A DNA stretch of 64,000 bases, taken from NCBI RefSeq assembly GCF_004345665.1, contig NZ_SLWR01000001.1, positions 1,084,401-1,148,400 of the forward strand, given 5' to 3'. The notes under the pieces were generated by a model. The model saw only the letters and a program-made list of their open reading frames with translations, did no database searches and was not told the origin of the DNA. Source of the DNA: Kribbella antiqua (GTDB taxonomy: Bacteria > Actinomycetota > Actinomycetes > Propionibacteriales > Kribbellaceae). Below are positions 19,131 to 28,502 of the stretch, piece by piece. The position numbers were made by a program, and so were the translations under genes. How positions within the stretch are numbered: position 1 is the stretch's first letter; every line of letters starts with the position of its first letter.

Positions 19131-19871
19131 TCACACTGCGTTCCTCTGCACAGCGGGGAGATCCTGGAGCTTCCACAGAGTGAGCCGGCTGGGGTCGACG
19201 TCGCCGCCGTCCGGCAACGACTCGACCGGCTCGGGAAAGTTGAAAGGTGGGAGCCTGAAGTTCAATCGCCGCCAGTGCCCGCCGGTGAACTGGTTCCGGT
19301 TGCGGTCGACCTCTGGATAGCTACTGAGCAGCAGCCAGGTAGCGCCGCTGGCACGGAAGTTCTCCAGGATCAGGGCGGCGTCCTCGAACGAGACGTGCAC
19401 AAGGCAGTCCCGGCACAAGATCACGTCGGCCCGCGGCAACGTGTCGCGAGTGAGGTCAGCGACGTCGAAGTTCCGGTGAGCGTCGCCGAATTGCCTCTGA
19501 TTCTCAGAGATCACACTCGGCACGATGTCCACGCCGTAGTACTCCCGCACCGGGAGCTCCACGTGCCGCATCCAGTTCCAGTCGCCGCACGGCGCATCGA
19601 GCAACGAGTCTGCCCCGAGACGCCGCAGAAGCTCAGGCAGCGTTTCGCGCACGTCGGCGGTGGCGCGCAGGTCCGATCCGGTACCGGATCCCGACTCCGC
19701 ACTGCCCCATGCGCCAGACTCGTAGACCTGCGTGAACACGGCCGCCCGTGACGTCACCCGCCAGCGCAGGCGGTGGAGCTGTCCCAGCCGAGCCATCGGG
19801 CCGCGCAAACGCCCGAGCACACTCCGCAGGCGCCACGGACGGCGGAAGATCGATGATATCGGTGTGCTCAT
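19131..19871 (-). CDS. Class I SAM-dependent methyltransferase
   Basis: 246 aa from ATG 19871, with AGGAAGG 8 bases upstream that overlaps the stop codon of the aminotransferase gene. SAM motif I is SLLDAPCGDWNWM; VDIVPSV (acidic motif II) and VILCRDCLVHVSFEDA (motif IV) follow. The N-terminal 60 residues are basic and may contact membrane or substrate. The substrate is unknown; its place at the end of the sugar-modification operon suggests O- or N-methylation of a sugar. It is not related to the zinc-finger C-methyltransferases in the same operon. Confidence 0.8.
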   Translation of the reverse strand: MSTPISSIFRRPWRLRSVLGRLRGPMARLGQLHRLRWRVTSRAAVFTQVYESGAWGSAESGSGTGSDLRATADVRETLPELLRRLGADSLLDAPCGDWNWMRHVELPVREYYGVDIVPSVISENQRQFGDAHRNFDVADLTRDTLPRADVILCRDCLVHVSFEDAALILENFRASGATWLLLSSYPEVDRNRNQFTGGHWRRLNFRLPPFNFPEPVESLPDGGDVDPSRLTLWKLQDLPAVQRNAV

Positions 19872-19884
19872 CGTGATTTCCTTC

Positions 19885-21197
<1,313 letters not shown>

Positions 21198-21201
<4 letters not shown>

Positions 21202-21758
21202 GAGAGCCTCGCAGCGGTCAGGGCGAGTGCCTGAGAAAGGGATGGTGCGGCCTTGTCCCGGTCGGACATCAGACTGACCGGCAGCGGCCACGGGATGCCG
21301 AGATCGGGGTCGTCGAACCGGATCGAGACGTCCTCGGACGGGTCGTGCGCGCGGTCGATCCGGTACGACACGTCGGCCGGATCGGTCAGCGCCTGGAAGC
21401 CGTGCGCACAGCCGGCCGGTACGTAGACCGTCACCTGGTTGTCGCCGGTGAGGTCGAAATACTCACGGTTCCGGTACGTCGGTGAGTCCGGCCGGAGGTC
21501 GACGACGACGTCGAACACCGCGCCGTACGAGCATCGCACCAGCTTCGCCTCGCCCGCACCGGACCGGACATGCATGCCGCGGACGACGCCCTGCCGGGAG
21601 CGGGAGATGCTGTCCTGGACGAACGCGTCCGGATCCAACCCCGCGCGCGCCACGATGTCACGGTCGAAGGTGCGGCTGAAGAAGCCGCGCTCGTCGACGT
21701 GCGGCGACGGCCGGAAGAGCAGCGCCCCGGCGATCCGTGGTACCTGGATGACCTCCAT
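21198..21758 (-). CDS. RmlC-like dTDP-4-dehydrorhamnose 3,5-epimerase family protein
   Basis: 186 aa. Cupin-type epimerase: DERGFFSRTF, DSISRSRQGVVRGMHVR with the catalytic His after RG, and VYVPAGCAHGFQAL. The ATG at 21758 has GGGAGG about 7 bases upstream. Typical members epimerise C3 and/or C5 of a 4-keto-6-deoxy nucleotide sugar. No dTDP-glucose genes (rmlA, B, D) occur in the window, so here the substrate is more likely the 4-keto sugar made by this operon. Single 3- or 5-epimerisation is also possible. Confidence 0.87.
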
Positions 21759-21760
21759 GG

Positions 21761-22882
21761 TCAGCCTCCCAGCTCGTGCGGCTCGGGCAGCGGGACGAGG
21801 TACGTCGCACCCCAGCCGCCACCGGCCTCGAGTTGCGAGATCACCTCGTCGGCGATGTCCCAGGTCAGCACCAGTACGACGTCCGGCTTCGCGGCCCGGA
21901 GTTCCTCGATCGGGCGGATCGGGACCATGCAGGCACCAGGGATGCGGCGACCGTGCTTGCCGGGCGCCATGTCCACCGTGAACGGGAGCAGGTCCGTACC
22001 GACCTTGCTGAGGTCCAGGAGCACCGGCGCCTTCGACGGAGCGCCGTACCCGAGCACCTTCCGGCCGGCGACCTTGTGACGGGTGAGCTCGTCGTGCAGC
22101 GCGCCGGCCGCATGCCAGGCAGCCTCTTGCAGGCTGGCCAGCTGGACCTCGTCGGCGATCCCCGCGGCGTCCTCGTCCTCGAGTACGACGTCGACCGAGG
22201 CGTCCGGCCGGGCGTCAGCGGTGTGCCGCAGCATCACCATCAGGCTGCCGCCGAACATCTGGACCTGCTTCACCGACTCGACGGTCAGGCCGTGCAGCGC
22301 GGCGACGTTCTGCAGCGCCCGCAGCGAGACGTAGGCCCAGTGGCCGTGCCGGATGGTGTCGAACTGGTTGCCGATGAACAACGGCAGCAGGTGGTGGAAC
22401 TCCATCACCAGCAGGCCGCCAGGGGCGAGCCGTTCCGCCCGCAGCTTCAGCATCTCACCGTACTGGGCCTCGTGCACGATGCCGTGTACGTCGATCACCA
22501 GGTCGGCCTTCTCGCCGTCACCGGCCAGCCGGGACCCGGCCGCGTACAAGTGCTCGAGCCAGGAACCACCGTGGTGGCTGGCGAACTCGAAGGCCACACT
22601 GCCGTTCAGCTCCGGGTAGTCGCGCAGGATCTCCTTCACGGAGGTCTCCGCGTGCGCGATGCTCGTCGCGGACTCGACCGCCAGCGGCTCCTCGGGCAAC
22701 TGCGCCTCGACCGGGCCGAGCTGGACCAGCGTGCAGTCGCGGCACAGCCACAACTCCAGCGGCCAGCGCGGGTCGGGACCCGGGGTGTCAGCCGGCGGGA
22801 AGTAGTCGGCACAGGGCTGCGCACCGATATCCACCACGGGTACGACGTTCTCCCCCGCGCACCCACGACACTTGAAACTCAC
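21761..22882 (-). CDS. Degenerate sugar C-methyltransferase-like protein
   Basis: 373 aa from GTG 22882, chosen because GAGGGGG lies 6 bases upstream; ATG 22906 and GTG 22903 have no ribosome site. It shares the three-part layout of zinc-containing sugar C-methyltransferases: an N-terminal CxxC pair of pairs (C5/C8, C47/C50), a central Rossmann part and a C-terminal GYGAPSKAPVLL domain. Compared with the intact paralogue at 24439, the SAM loop EAASNDG is EFASHHG and the next stretch is about 30 residues shorter, removing much of the SAM pocket. YHEH has become RHGH (178-181). I infer loss of methyl transfer. It may be a partner subunit or have another role. Confidence 0.75.
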   Translation of the reverse strand: MSFKCRGCAGENVVPVVDIGAQPCADYFPPADTPGPDPRWPLELWLCRDCTLVQLGPVEAQLPEEPLAVESATSIAHAETSVKEILRDYPELNGSVAFEFASHHGGSWLEHLYAAGSRLAGDGEKADLVIDVHGIVHEAQYGEMLKLRAERLAPGGLLVMEFHHLLPLFIGNQFDTIRHGHWAYVSLRALQNVAALHGLTVESVKQVQMFGGSLMVMLRHTADARPDASVDVVLEDEDAAGIADEVQLASLQEAAWHAAGALHDELTRHKVAGRKVLGYGAPSKAPVLLDLSKVGTDLLPFTVDMAPGKHGRRIPGACMVPIRPIEELRAAKPDVVLVLTWDIADEVISQLEAGGGWGATYLVPLPEPHELGG

Positions 22883-22899
22883 TGCATCCCCCTCGAGGC

Positions 22900-23550
22900 T
22901 CACCATGTCAACGTCGCTTTGGCCGTGGTGAACGCCTCGGCGTACGGCGCCCGGCACTCCATCCCGCGCAACCGGGCCAGCCCGGCGAAGACCTCTTCGT
23001 CGAACCAGTCGTGCGGGACCTGGGACGGGTACGCCTTGTGCAGCCGGGTGATCTTGTCCCGCAGCTGCGCCTCGGTCAGGCCGACGTACAGCCACGGCCG
23101 GCTGATGTCGCCGTCCCACTTGGGGATCTCGTAGTGCAGCACCAGGTGGTTCCGCCACACGGTCGGCGCCAGCTTGGCGATCAGACGGTGGTCCTGGTGC
23201 GCGTCGGTGCGGCTCGGTGCCAGCACCAGGTCAGGCGTCCGGCTCCCCCGCGCCGTTGCCTCGAGCAACTCTTTGGTCTCGTTCCAGAACGACGGCAGCC
23301 GGCCGTCCGGGAGCTCGGCGGACGTGATCGTCACCGCGCACCCGGGCAGGAACAGCTCGGCGCCGCGCCGGGCCTCCTCGAGCCGCTCCGGCGACCCGGT
23401 CGCGATGACGAACTCGGCAGTCAGCTCCGGCACCGACTCGGCCAGCTTCAGCAGCGTGCCGCCGCAACCGATCTCGATGTCGTCCGGATGCGCGCCCAGG
23501 GCAACCAAATGCACCGGACGGTTCTGCAGACCGAGCTGGAACGGCAGCAT
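22900..23550 (-). CDS. PIG-L (LmbE) family deacetylase
   Basis: 216 aa. Zinc-binding AHPDDIEIGCGGT (around 20-32) and DAHQDH (around 113-118) supply the usual His/Asp ligands of N-acetylglucosaminyl deacetylases such as PIG-L, MshB and BshB. It shares one base with the cytidylyltransferase stop (TGATG). PIG-L proteins paired with C-methyltransferases in sugar loci are thought to remove an acetyl from a nucleotide sugar. Here it could uncover an amino group on the branched sugar. The substrate is not known. Confidence 0.87.
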   Translation of the reverse strand: MLPFQLGLQNRPVHLVALGAHPDDIEIGCGGTLLKLAESVPELTAEFVIATGSPERLEEARRGAELFLPGCAVTITSAELPDGRLPSFWNETKELLEATARGSRTPDLVLAPSRTDAHQDHRLIAKLAPTVWRNHLVLHYEIPKWDGDISRPWLYVGLTEAQLRDKITRLHKAYPSQVPHDWFDEEVFAGLARLRGMECRAPYAEAFTTAKATLTW

Positions 23551-24413
23551 CAGATCGCCACCACCATGGGGCTGTCGTCGCCCACATCGTCGGACGGCAA
23601 CGCCTTGTCGAACACCTGGCCCACCTGCTCACGGGCCTCGTGGCTCCACAGGGCCCACGGCTTCTTGCCGGACCGGTACAGCTCCTCGAGCTGGCTGCGC
23701 TCCTTGAGGGTGTCCATCGGCGCCCAGAACCCGTGGTGCGGGATCGCCTCGAGCCTGCGCATCGCGGCCAGCCGCGGGAACGCGTCGCCGACCAGATCCT
23801 CGTCCTCGTGCAGGACGTCGAAGATCTCCTTCTTGATCACGAAGTAGCCGCCGTTGATCCACACGTTCAGGTCGGCGGCCGACCGCAACCCGCTGACCCG
23901 GGCGTCGGTGCCGAACTCGACCACGTGGAAGGACGCCTGCGGCGGCACCGCGAGCAGGCTGGCGGTGATGTCACTGGTCATCACGTGGTCGACGATCTTG
24001 TCCATCGGCGCATCGGTCAGTACGTCGCCGTAGTTGGCCAGGAACGCGTCGTCGTCCTCCAGGTACGGCCGGACCCGCCGGAGCCGCTCACCGATCGAGG
24101 TGTCGATCCCGGTGTCGACGAAGGTGATCTTCCACTCGCTGATGTCGGAGTCGAGCAGCTCGATCCGCTGCCCGCCCTTGGTCATCACGAAGTCGTTCGA
24201 GACGGTCTCGTCGTACCGCAGGAAGTACTCCTTGACCGCGGATCCACCGTATCCGAGGCACAGGATGAACTCGGTGTGGCCGAAGTGCGCGTAGTACCGC
24301 ATCACGTGCCACAGGACCGGCCGGTCGCCGATCGTCATCATCGGTTTCGGTGCGGAGTCCACGCCGCTGCGCATCCGCAGCCCGAACCCCCCACAGAAGA
24401 TCACGACCTTCAT
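23550..24413 (-). CDS. Glucose-1-phosphate cytidylyltransferase-like nucleotidyltransferase
   Basis: 287 aa from ATG 24413 with GGAAGGGAAG upstream. The N-terminus VVIFCGGFGLRMR replaces the usual GGxGTRL, and PKPMMTIGDRPVLWHVMRYY, GYGGSAVKEYF and NYGDVLTD follow RfbF/AscA cytidylyltransferases closely. It would make CDP-glucose (or another NDP-hexose) from the sugar 1-phosphate. A CDP-glucose 4,6-dehydratase, the normal next enzyme, is not present unless the epimerase-like protein at 25671 does that step. The gene lies 25 bases from the methyltransferase gene in front. Confidence 0.88.
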   Translation of the reverse strand: MKVVIFCGGFGLRMRSGVDSAPKPMMTIGDRPVLWHVMRYYAHFGHTEFILCLGYGGSAVKEYFLRYDETVSNDFVMTKGGQRIELLDSDISEWKITFVDTGIDTSIGERLRRVRPYLEDDDAFLANYGDVLTDAPMDKIVDHVMTSDITASLLAVPPQASFHVVEFGTDARVSGLRSAADLNVWINGGYFVIKKEIFDVLHEDEDLVGDAFPRLAAMRRLEAIPHHGFWAPMDTLKERSQLEELYRSGKKPWALWSHEAREQVGQVFDKALPSDDVGDDSPMVVAI

Positions 24414-24438
24414 CTGACTTCCCTTCCCCCCAAAACCT

Positions 24439-25671
24439 TCAGATCACTTCGAGGCGCGGGATGGGTACGACGAACTTCGCGCCCCACTCCCGTGCGTAGC
24501 CGAGCTGGTGCACGATCTCCTCGCGCAGGTTCCACGGCAGGATCACGATGTAGTCCGGGCGCACCTCGGCGAGGTGCTCCGGCGCGTGGATCGGGATGTG
24601 CGTGCCGGGCAGGAACATCCCGTGCTTGTGCGGGCTGCGGTCGACCGTGAACGGCAGCAGGTCCTCGCGGATGCCGCAGTGGTTCAACAGCGTGTTGCCC
24701 TTGCCCGGTGCGCCGTACCCGGCGACCGACTTGCCCTCGCGCTGCGCCTGGATCAAGAACTCGAGCAGCTCGGACTTGATCGTGAAGACCTCGCCGGCGA
24801 AGCCGAGGTGGCCCTCGACCGTGTGCAGGCCGGCGTCCTGCTCGTCCTGCAGGACCTTGACGACGAGCTCCGACGGCTCCCCCGCGGTCTCGACCGGGGT
24901 CGAGAACACCCGCAGGGAGCCACCGTGGCTGGCCAGTTCCTGGACGTCGACCACCTTCAGGCCCGCCTTCTGCAGCGCGAGCGCGGCGGTCTTGAGCGTC
25001 AGGTACTGGTAGTGCTCGTGGTAGATCGTGTCGTACTGACGCCGCTCGATCAGCCGGAGCAGGTGCGGGAACTCCAGCGACACCAGGCCGTCGTCCTTGA
25101 CCAGCGCGCGCAGGCCCTTGGCGAAGTCGACGATGTCGGGCACGTGCGCGAACACGTTGTTGCCGACGACAAGGTCCGCCTGGCCGTGCCGCGACGCCGC
25201 GTCCTTGCCGGTCTCCTCGCCGAGGAAGTAGCTCTCGGTCCGGATGCCCTTCTCGTTGGCGATCTCGGCGATGTTGCCGGCCGGCTCGATGCCTAGCACC
25301 GGGATGCCGAGGGCAACGGCGTGCTGCAGCAGGTAGCCGTCGTTGCTGGCCGCCTCGACGATGAGACTCCCGGCGCCGAGGTCGAGGCGCTCCTGCATGT
25401 CGACCACGAACCGGCGGGCGTGCTCCACCCAGCTGGTCGAGTACGACGAGAAGTACAGGTAGTCGCTGAACACGTCGTCGGCCGCGACGTACGCCGGCAG
25501 CTGGACCAGCAGGCAGTTGTCGCAGATCCGGACGTTCAGCGGGTAGAAGGTCTCACCGCTGTCGAGCTGGTCGGCCCGCAGGTAGCTCTCGCACGGCGGC
25601 GACATGCCCAGGTCGACGAACGTCCGCGTCAGCGTCTCGCCACACAGGCGGCAGGCGACGGATTCCCCCAT
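24439..25671 (-). CDS. Zinc-finger sugar C-methyltransferase
   Basis: 410 aa from ATG 25671 (TGATG overlap with the epimerase). N-terminal zinc site C7/C10 with C50/C53, intact SAM motif VEAASNDGYLL (105-115), GIEPAGN, and the YDTIYHEHYQYL motif (213-224). In the TcaB9/EvaC-type family the YHEH motif carries the residues proposed for catalysis. The C-terminal domain has GYGAPGKGNTLLNHC. Members methylate C3 of a 4-keto-2,6-dideoxy (or related) nucleotide sugar. The product is therefore a branched sugar. It is the functional counterpart of the degenerate copy at 21761. Confidence 0.87.
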   Translation of the reverse strand: MGESVACRLCGETLTRTFVDLGMSPPCESYLRADQLDSGETFYPLNVRICDNCLLVQLPAYVAADDVFSDYLYFSSYSTSWVEHARRFVVDMQERLDLGAGSLIVEAASNDGYLLQHAVALGIPVLGIEPAGNIAEIANEKGIRTESYFLGEETGKDAASRHGQADLVVGNNVFAHVPDIVDFAKGLRALVKDDGLVSLEFPHLLRLIERRQYDTIYHEHYQYLTLKTAALALQKAGLKVVDVQELASHGGSLRVFSTPVETAGEPSELVVKVLQDEQDAGLHTVEGHLGFAGEVFTIKSELLEFLIQAQREGKSVAGYGAPGKGNTLLNHCGIREDLLPFTVDRSPHKHGMFLPGTHIPIHAPEHLAEVRPDYIVILPWNLREEIVHQLGYAREWGAKFVVPIPRLEVI

Positions 25672-26747
25672 CAGTGCTTCTCCTCGAAAAGTGCGTCCCC
25701 GGGACCCGGGAACTGGTCTTCGGTCTGGCGGCGCAGCTGGTCGTCGACCAGGCCCGCCGCGAGCAGCTGCTCGATCCGGCGCAGCCGGACGAACTGCGCG
25801 GAGTTGAAGTCGTCCAGCGTCAGGCCGTGCCGCTCGTACGCGGCGGCGAGCTCGTCGACGCCCTTCCGCACCGTCCACTCCAGGGTCAGGTCGGGGAAGG
25901 TCTCGTTGAGCTTGCTGAAGTCGACCTTGTAGTTGCGCAGATCCGGGCCGGCGCCGTCGGCGATCGACAGGGTCGAGCCGGGTACGGCGTCCTTGACCAT
26001 CTCGGCGATGTCGCGGACCTGGACCACGTCCTCGGACCGGCCGACGTTGAACGCCTCGTCGTGGATCACCTCACGTGGCGACTCGAGCACCTTCAGGAAC
26101 GTCCGGCTGATGTCCTCGATGTGCACCAGCGGCCGCCACGGGGTGCCGTCGCTCTCCAGCCGGACCTGGCCGGTCGTCATCGCGATCGCGGTCAGATTGT
26201 TGACCACGATGTCCAGCCGGAGCCGGGTGGAAGCACCGTACGCGGTGGCGTTACGCAGGTAGGTCGGGCTGAAATTGTCGTCGGCGAGCTTGGACAGCTC
26301 CTTCTCCGCCAGCGCCTTGGTCTCGCCGTACGGCGTGACCGGGAACATGTCGGCGTCTTCACCGACCGCTTCGGAGCCGGCGGCGCCGTACAGGCTGCAG
26401 GAGGAGGCGAACAGGAACCGCTCGACACCGGCGTCCTTGGCCGCCTGGGCGACCCGGAGCGTGCCGTCGAGATTGACCGAGTACGTCGCGTCCTTGTTCA
26501 GGTGGCCGAGTGGGTCGTTCGACAGCGCGGCCAGGCAGACGACGGCGTCGTACCCCTCCAGCTCCGCCGGCCCGACGTCGCGCATGTCCCGCGGCCGCCG
26601 GCTCCCGATCGGATCCGGCCCACCAAGCAGGTCACACCCCTCGTACAGCCCGGTGTCCAGCCCGTCGACCTGATGCCCCGCATCGCGCAGGAACGGCACC
26701 ATGACCGCCCCGATGTACCCGCGATCCCCGGTGACCAGAACCCTCAT
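25671..26747 (-). CDS. NAD-dependent epimerase/dehydratase
   Basis: 358 aa from ATG 26747, first gene of the leftward sugar operon; GGGGAG lies upstream. Extended short-chain dehydrogenase: VTGDRGYIGAV (NAD), SSCSLYG and PYGETK, with Tyr and Lys of the catalytic dyad. Unlike Gmd it has Ser-Cys-Ser instead of Ser-Ser-Ser/Thr. A long C-terminal extension (after about residue 315) ends in a charged helix. It could be the 4-epimerase, or the missing 4,6-dehydratase for the CDP-sugar. Substrate not decidable from sequence. Confidence 0.82.
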   Translation of the reverse strand: MRVLVTGDRGYIGAVMVPFLRDAGHQVDGLDTGLYEGCDLLGGPDPIGSRRPRDMRDVGPAELEGYDAVVCLAALSNDPLGHLNKDATYSVNLDGTLRVAQAAKDAGVERFLFASSCSLYGAAGSEAVGEDADMFPVTPYGETKALAEKELSKLADDNFSPTYLRNATAYGASTRLRLDIVVNNLTAIAMTTGQVRLESDGTPWRPLVHIEDISRTFLKVLESPREVIHDEAFNVGRSEDVVQVRDIAEMVKDAVPGSTLSIADGAGPDLRNYKVDFSKLNETFPDLTLEWTVRKGVDELAAAYERHGLTLDDFNSAQFVRLRRIEQLLAAGLVDDQLRRQTEDQFPGPGDALFEEKH

Positions 26748-27179
26748 CCGCCCACTCCCCAACCCTCGGCTCTGTCGTTTCGCTACAACAGATCACCGAG
26801 CCGGCGCCCTGATACATGCAGAACGGATACAGCTCTCCCGATGAAGTGAAAGGTGCAGATCGACAGGGCGTATACGCCCACTACCGGCGACCGCGCGCCT
26901 GAGCACACCGCGAATCCGGCTCGATTGCTGGATACATCCTGTCGAACTGCACCAGATGCCGGCGCACGAGCTCCACGGCAGCACCCGGATCCGGTCACCC
27001 GAGGGCGGGTCGTAGAGGGCTTCCATGAGCACTCCGGTGTCTGGGGTGTCCAACACGTTCCGTGAGCCGGGATACTTTCCGGATTTTCGCGGCGCGTGTA
27101 TCAGCGGGCCGATGTCGCTGCTCTCATGAACGCTGCCGCACGCGGGACATCCCTGCGTCATGAGCCTGTGGGGGGCGTT
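26748..27179. promoter_or_regulatory. Divergent control region between sugar operon and AlgD-like operon
   Basis: 432 bases without a supported gene. It must hold promoters for the leftward operon (from 26747) and the rightward one (from 27180). GGATAC occurs at 26825-26830, 26930-26935 and 27070-27075, and GATAC at 26811-26815. An inverted repeat CTCATGA (27123-27129) / TCATGAG (27158-27164) lies directly before the ribosome site of 27180 and could form a leader hairpin. No standard -35/-10 pair stands out. Confidence 0.4.
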
Positions 27180-28502
27180 ATGAAGGTTGCCGTATTCGGC
27201 TTGGGCTACGTGGGGTCGGTGACGGCCGCGTGCCTCGCCGCCAACGGCCACGACGTCTGGGGGGTCGATGTCGACACAGCGAAGGTCGATCCGATCACTC
27301 AGGGACACAGCCCGGTGGTCGAACCCGGCCTGGACGAACTGGTCGCCGCCGGTGTCGCCGCCGGCAAGTTGCACGCGACCACCGATCCGCGACTCGCTCT
27401 GGACCGCGCGGACGTCTCCCTGATCTGTGTGGGGACACCGTCGACCGCCAGTGGCAGTACCGATCTCACCTACATCCGCCGGGCCGTCCGCGACATCGCG
27501 GAGGCGGCGGGCGTCGTTGTACCGCCGGACTCGGGCTTCCACAGCATCGTGGTCCGCAGCACGGTCCCACCGGGGACCGTCGACGGCGTCGTCGAGCACG
27601 TCCTGGCCGAGGTACCGGCCACGGACGGTTTCACCTTCGGTACGGCGATGTGCCCGGAGTTCCTGCGGGAGGGGTCCGGCCTGGCCGACTTCTACGACCC
27701 GCCGTTCGTCGTGGTCGGCACGCGGAACGCGAAGGTCGGTACCGCTCTGACCGATCTCTTCGGGTTCCTGGGTACCGAGGTCCAGGTGGTCGACGTCCGT
27801 ACGGCGGAAGCGCTCAAGTACGCCTGCAACGCGTTCCACGCCACGAAAGTGTCGTTCGCGAACGAGATGGGGCGGATCTTTCGCTACTACGGGGTCGACT
27901 CCCGTGAGGTCATGCGGCTGTTCGTCCAGGACACCAGCCTCAACATTTCGCCGTACTACCTGCGGCCGGGCTTCGCATTCGGCGGCTCGTGCCTGCCGAA
28001 GGACCTGCGCTCGGTGCTCCACCTCGCCCGGGTCAACAACACCGACCTGCCGCTCCTGGCCGGCACGCTCGCGACCAACGAGCTGACCGTCCGCGACGTG
28101 GTCGACCGGGTGGTGGCCGGGCCGGGTCGCGAGGTCGCCCTGCTGGGCCTGAGCTTCAAGCACGCGACCGACGACCTGCGCGAGAGCCCGAGTGTCGAGC
28201 TGGCCGAGCGGCTGATCGGCAAGGGCTACCACCTGCGCATCTACGACGCGATCGTGAACCCGAGCCGCCTGGTCGGCGCGAACCTGCGGCACGTCAAGTC
28301 CAAGCTGCCGCACCTGCAGCGGGTGCTGACCGACGACCCGGCCGAGGCGCTTCGTGGTGCCGACGTGGCGCTGGTCTCGGCCACCGACACCGCCGCGATC
28401 GGTGCCCTGCTCGGCAACCCGCCGGCCCGCACCATCGACCTCAGCGGCCGGCTGGGTGCGAACGTCGAGGCGCTGCCCGGATACGAAGGAGTCGGCTGGT
28501 GA
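27180..28502 (+). CDS. GDP-mannose 6-dehydrogenase-like nucleotide-sugar dehydrogenase
   Basis: 440 aa from ATG 27180, with GTGGGGGGC upstream. NAD motif GLGYVGS (7-13), SPVVEPGLDEL, ICVGTPS, VRSTVPPGT, PEFLREGS, YACNAFHATKVSFANE, the catalytic Cys271 in FAFGGSCLPKD, and GLSFKHATDDLRESP. Similarity is closer to AlgD (GDP-mannose 6-dehydrogenase) than to UDP-glucose dehydrogenase, notably RPGFAFGGSCLPKD and LIGKGY. Expected product: GDP-mannuronate, from the same GDP-mannose pool used by Gmd. It is the first gene of a tightly packed rightward operon. UDP-glucose or another hexose remains possible. Confidence 0.85.
   Translation: MKVAVFGLGYVGSVTAACLAANGHDVWGVDVDTAKVDPITQGHSPVVEPGLDELVAAGVAAGKLHATTDPRLALDRADVSLICVGTPSTASGSTDLTYIRRAVRDIAEAAGVVVPPDSGFHSIVVRSTVPPGTVDGVVEHVLAEVPATDGFTFGTAMCPEFLREGSGLADFYDPPFVVVGTRNAKVGTALTDLFGFLGTEVQVVDVRTAEALKYACNAFHATKVSFANEMGRIFRYYGVDSREVMRLFVQDTSLNISPYYLRPGFAFGGSCLPKDLRSVLHLARVNNTDLPLLAGTLATNELTVRDVVDRVVAGPGREVALLGLSFKHATDDLRESPSVELAERLIGKGYHLRIYDAIVNPSRLVGANLRHVKSKLPHLQRVLTDDPAEALRGADVALVSATDTAAIGALLGNPPARTIDLSGRLGANVEALPGYEGVGW

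Noticed and set aside
22883..22906. Earlier starts (ATG 22906, GTG 22903) for the degenerate methyltransferase
   Set aside because: Neither has a ribosome site; GTG 22882 has GAGGGGG at ideal distance and begins just before the zinc Cys pair.
26783..27065. Small open frames in the central divergent spacer
   Set aside because: Both are short, on opposite strands, with no ribosome site and no recognisable composition.
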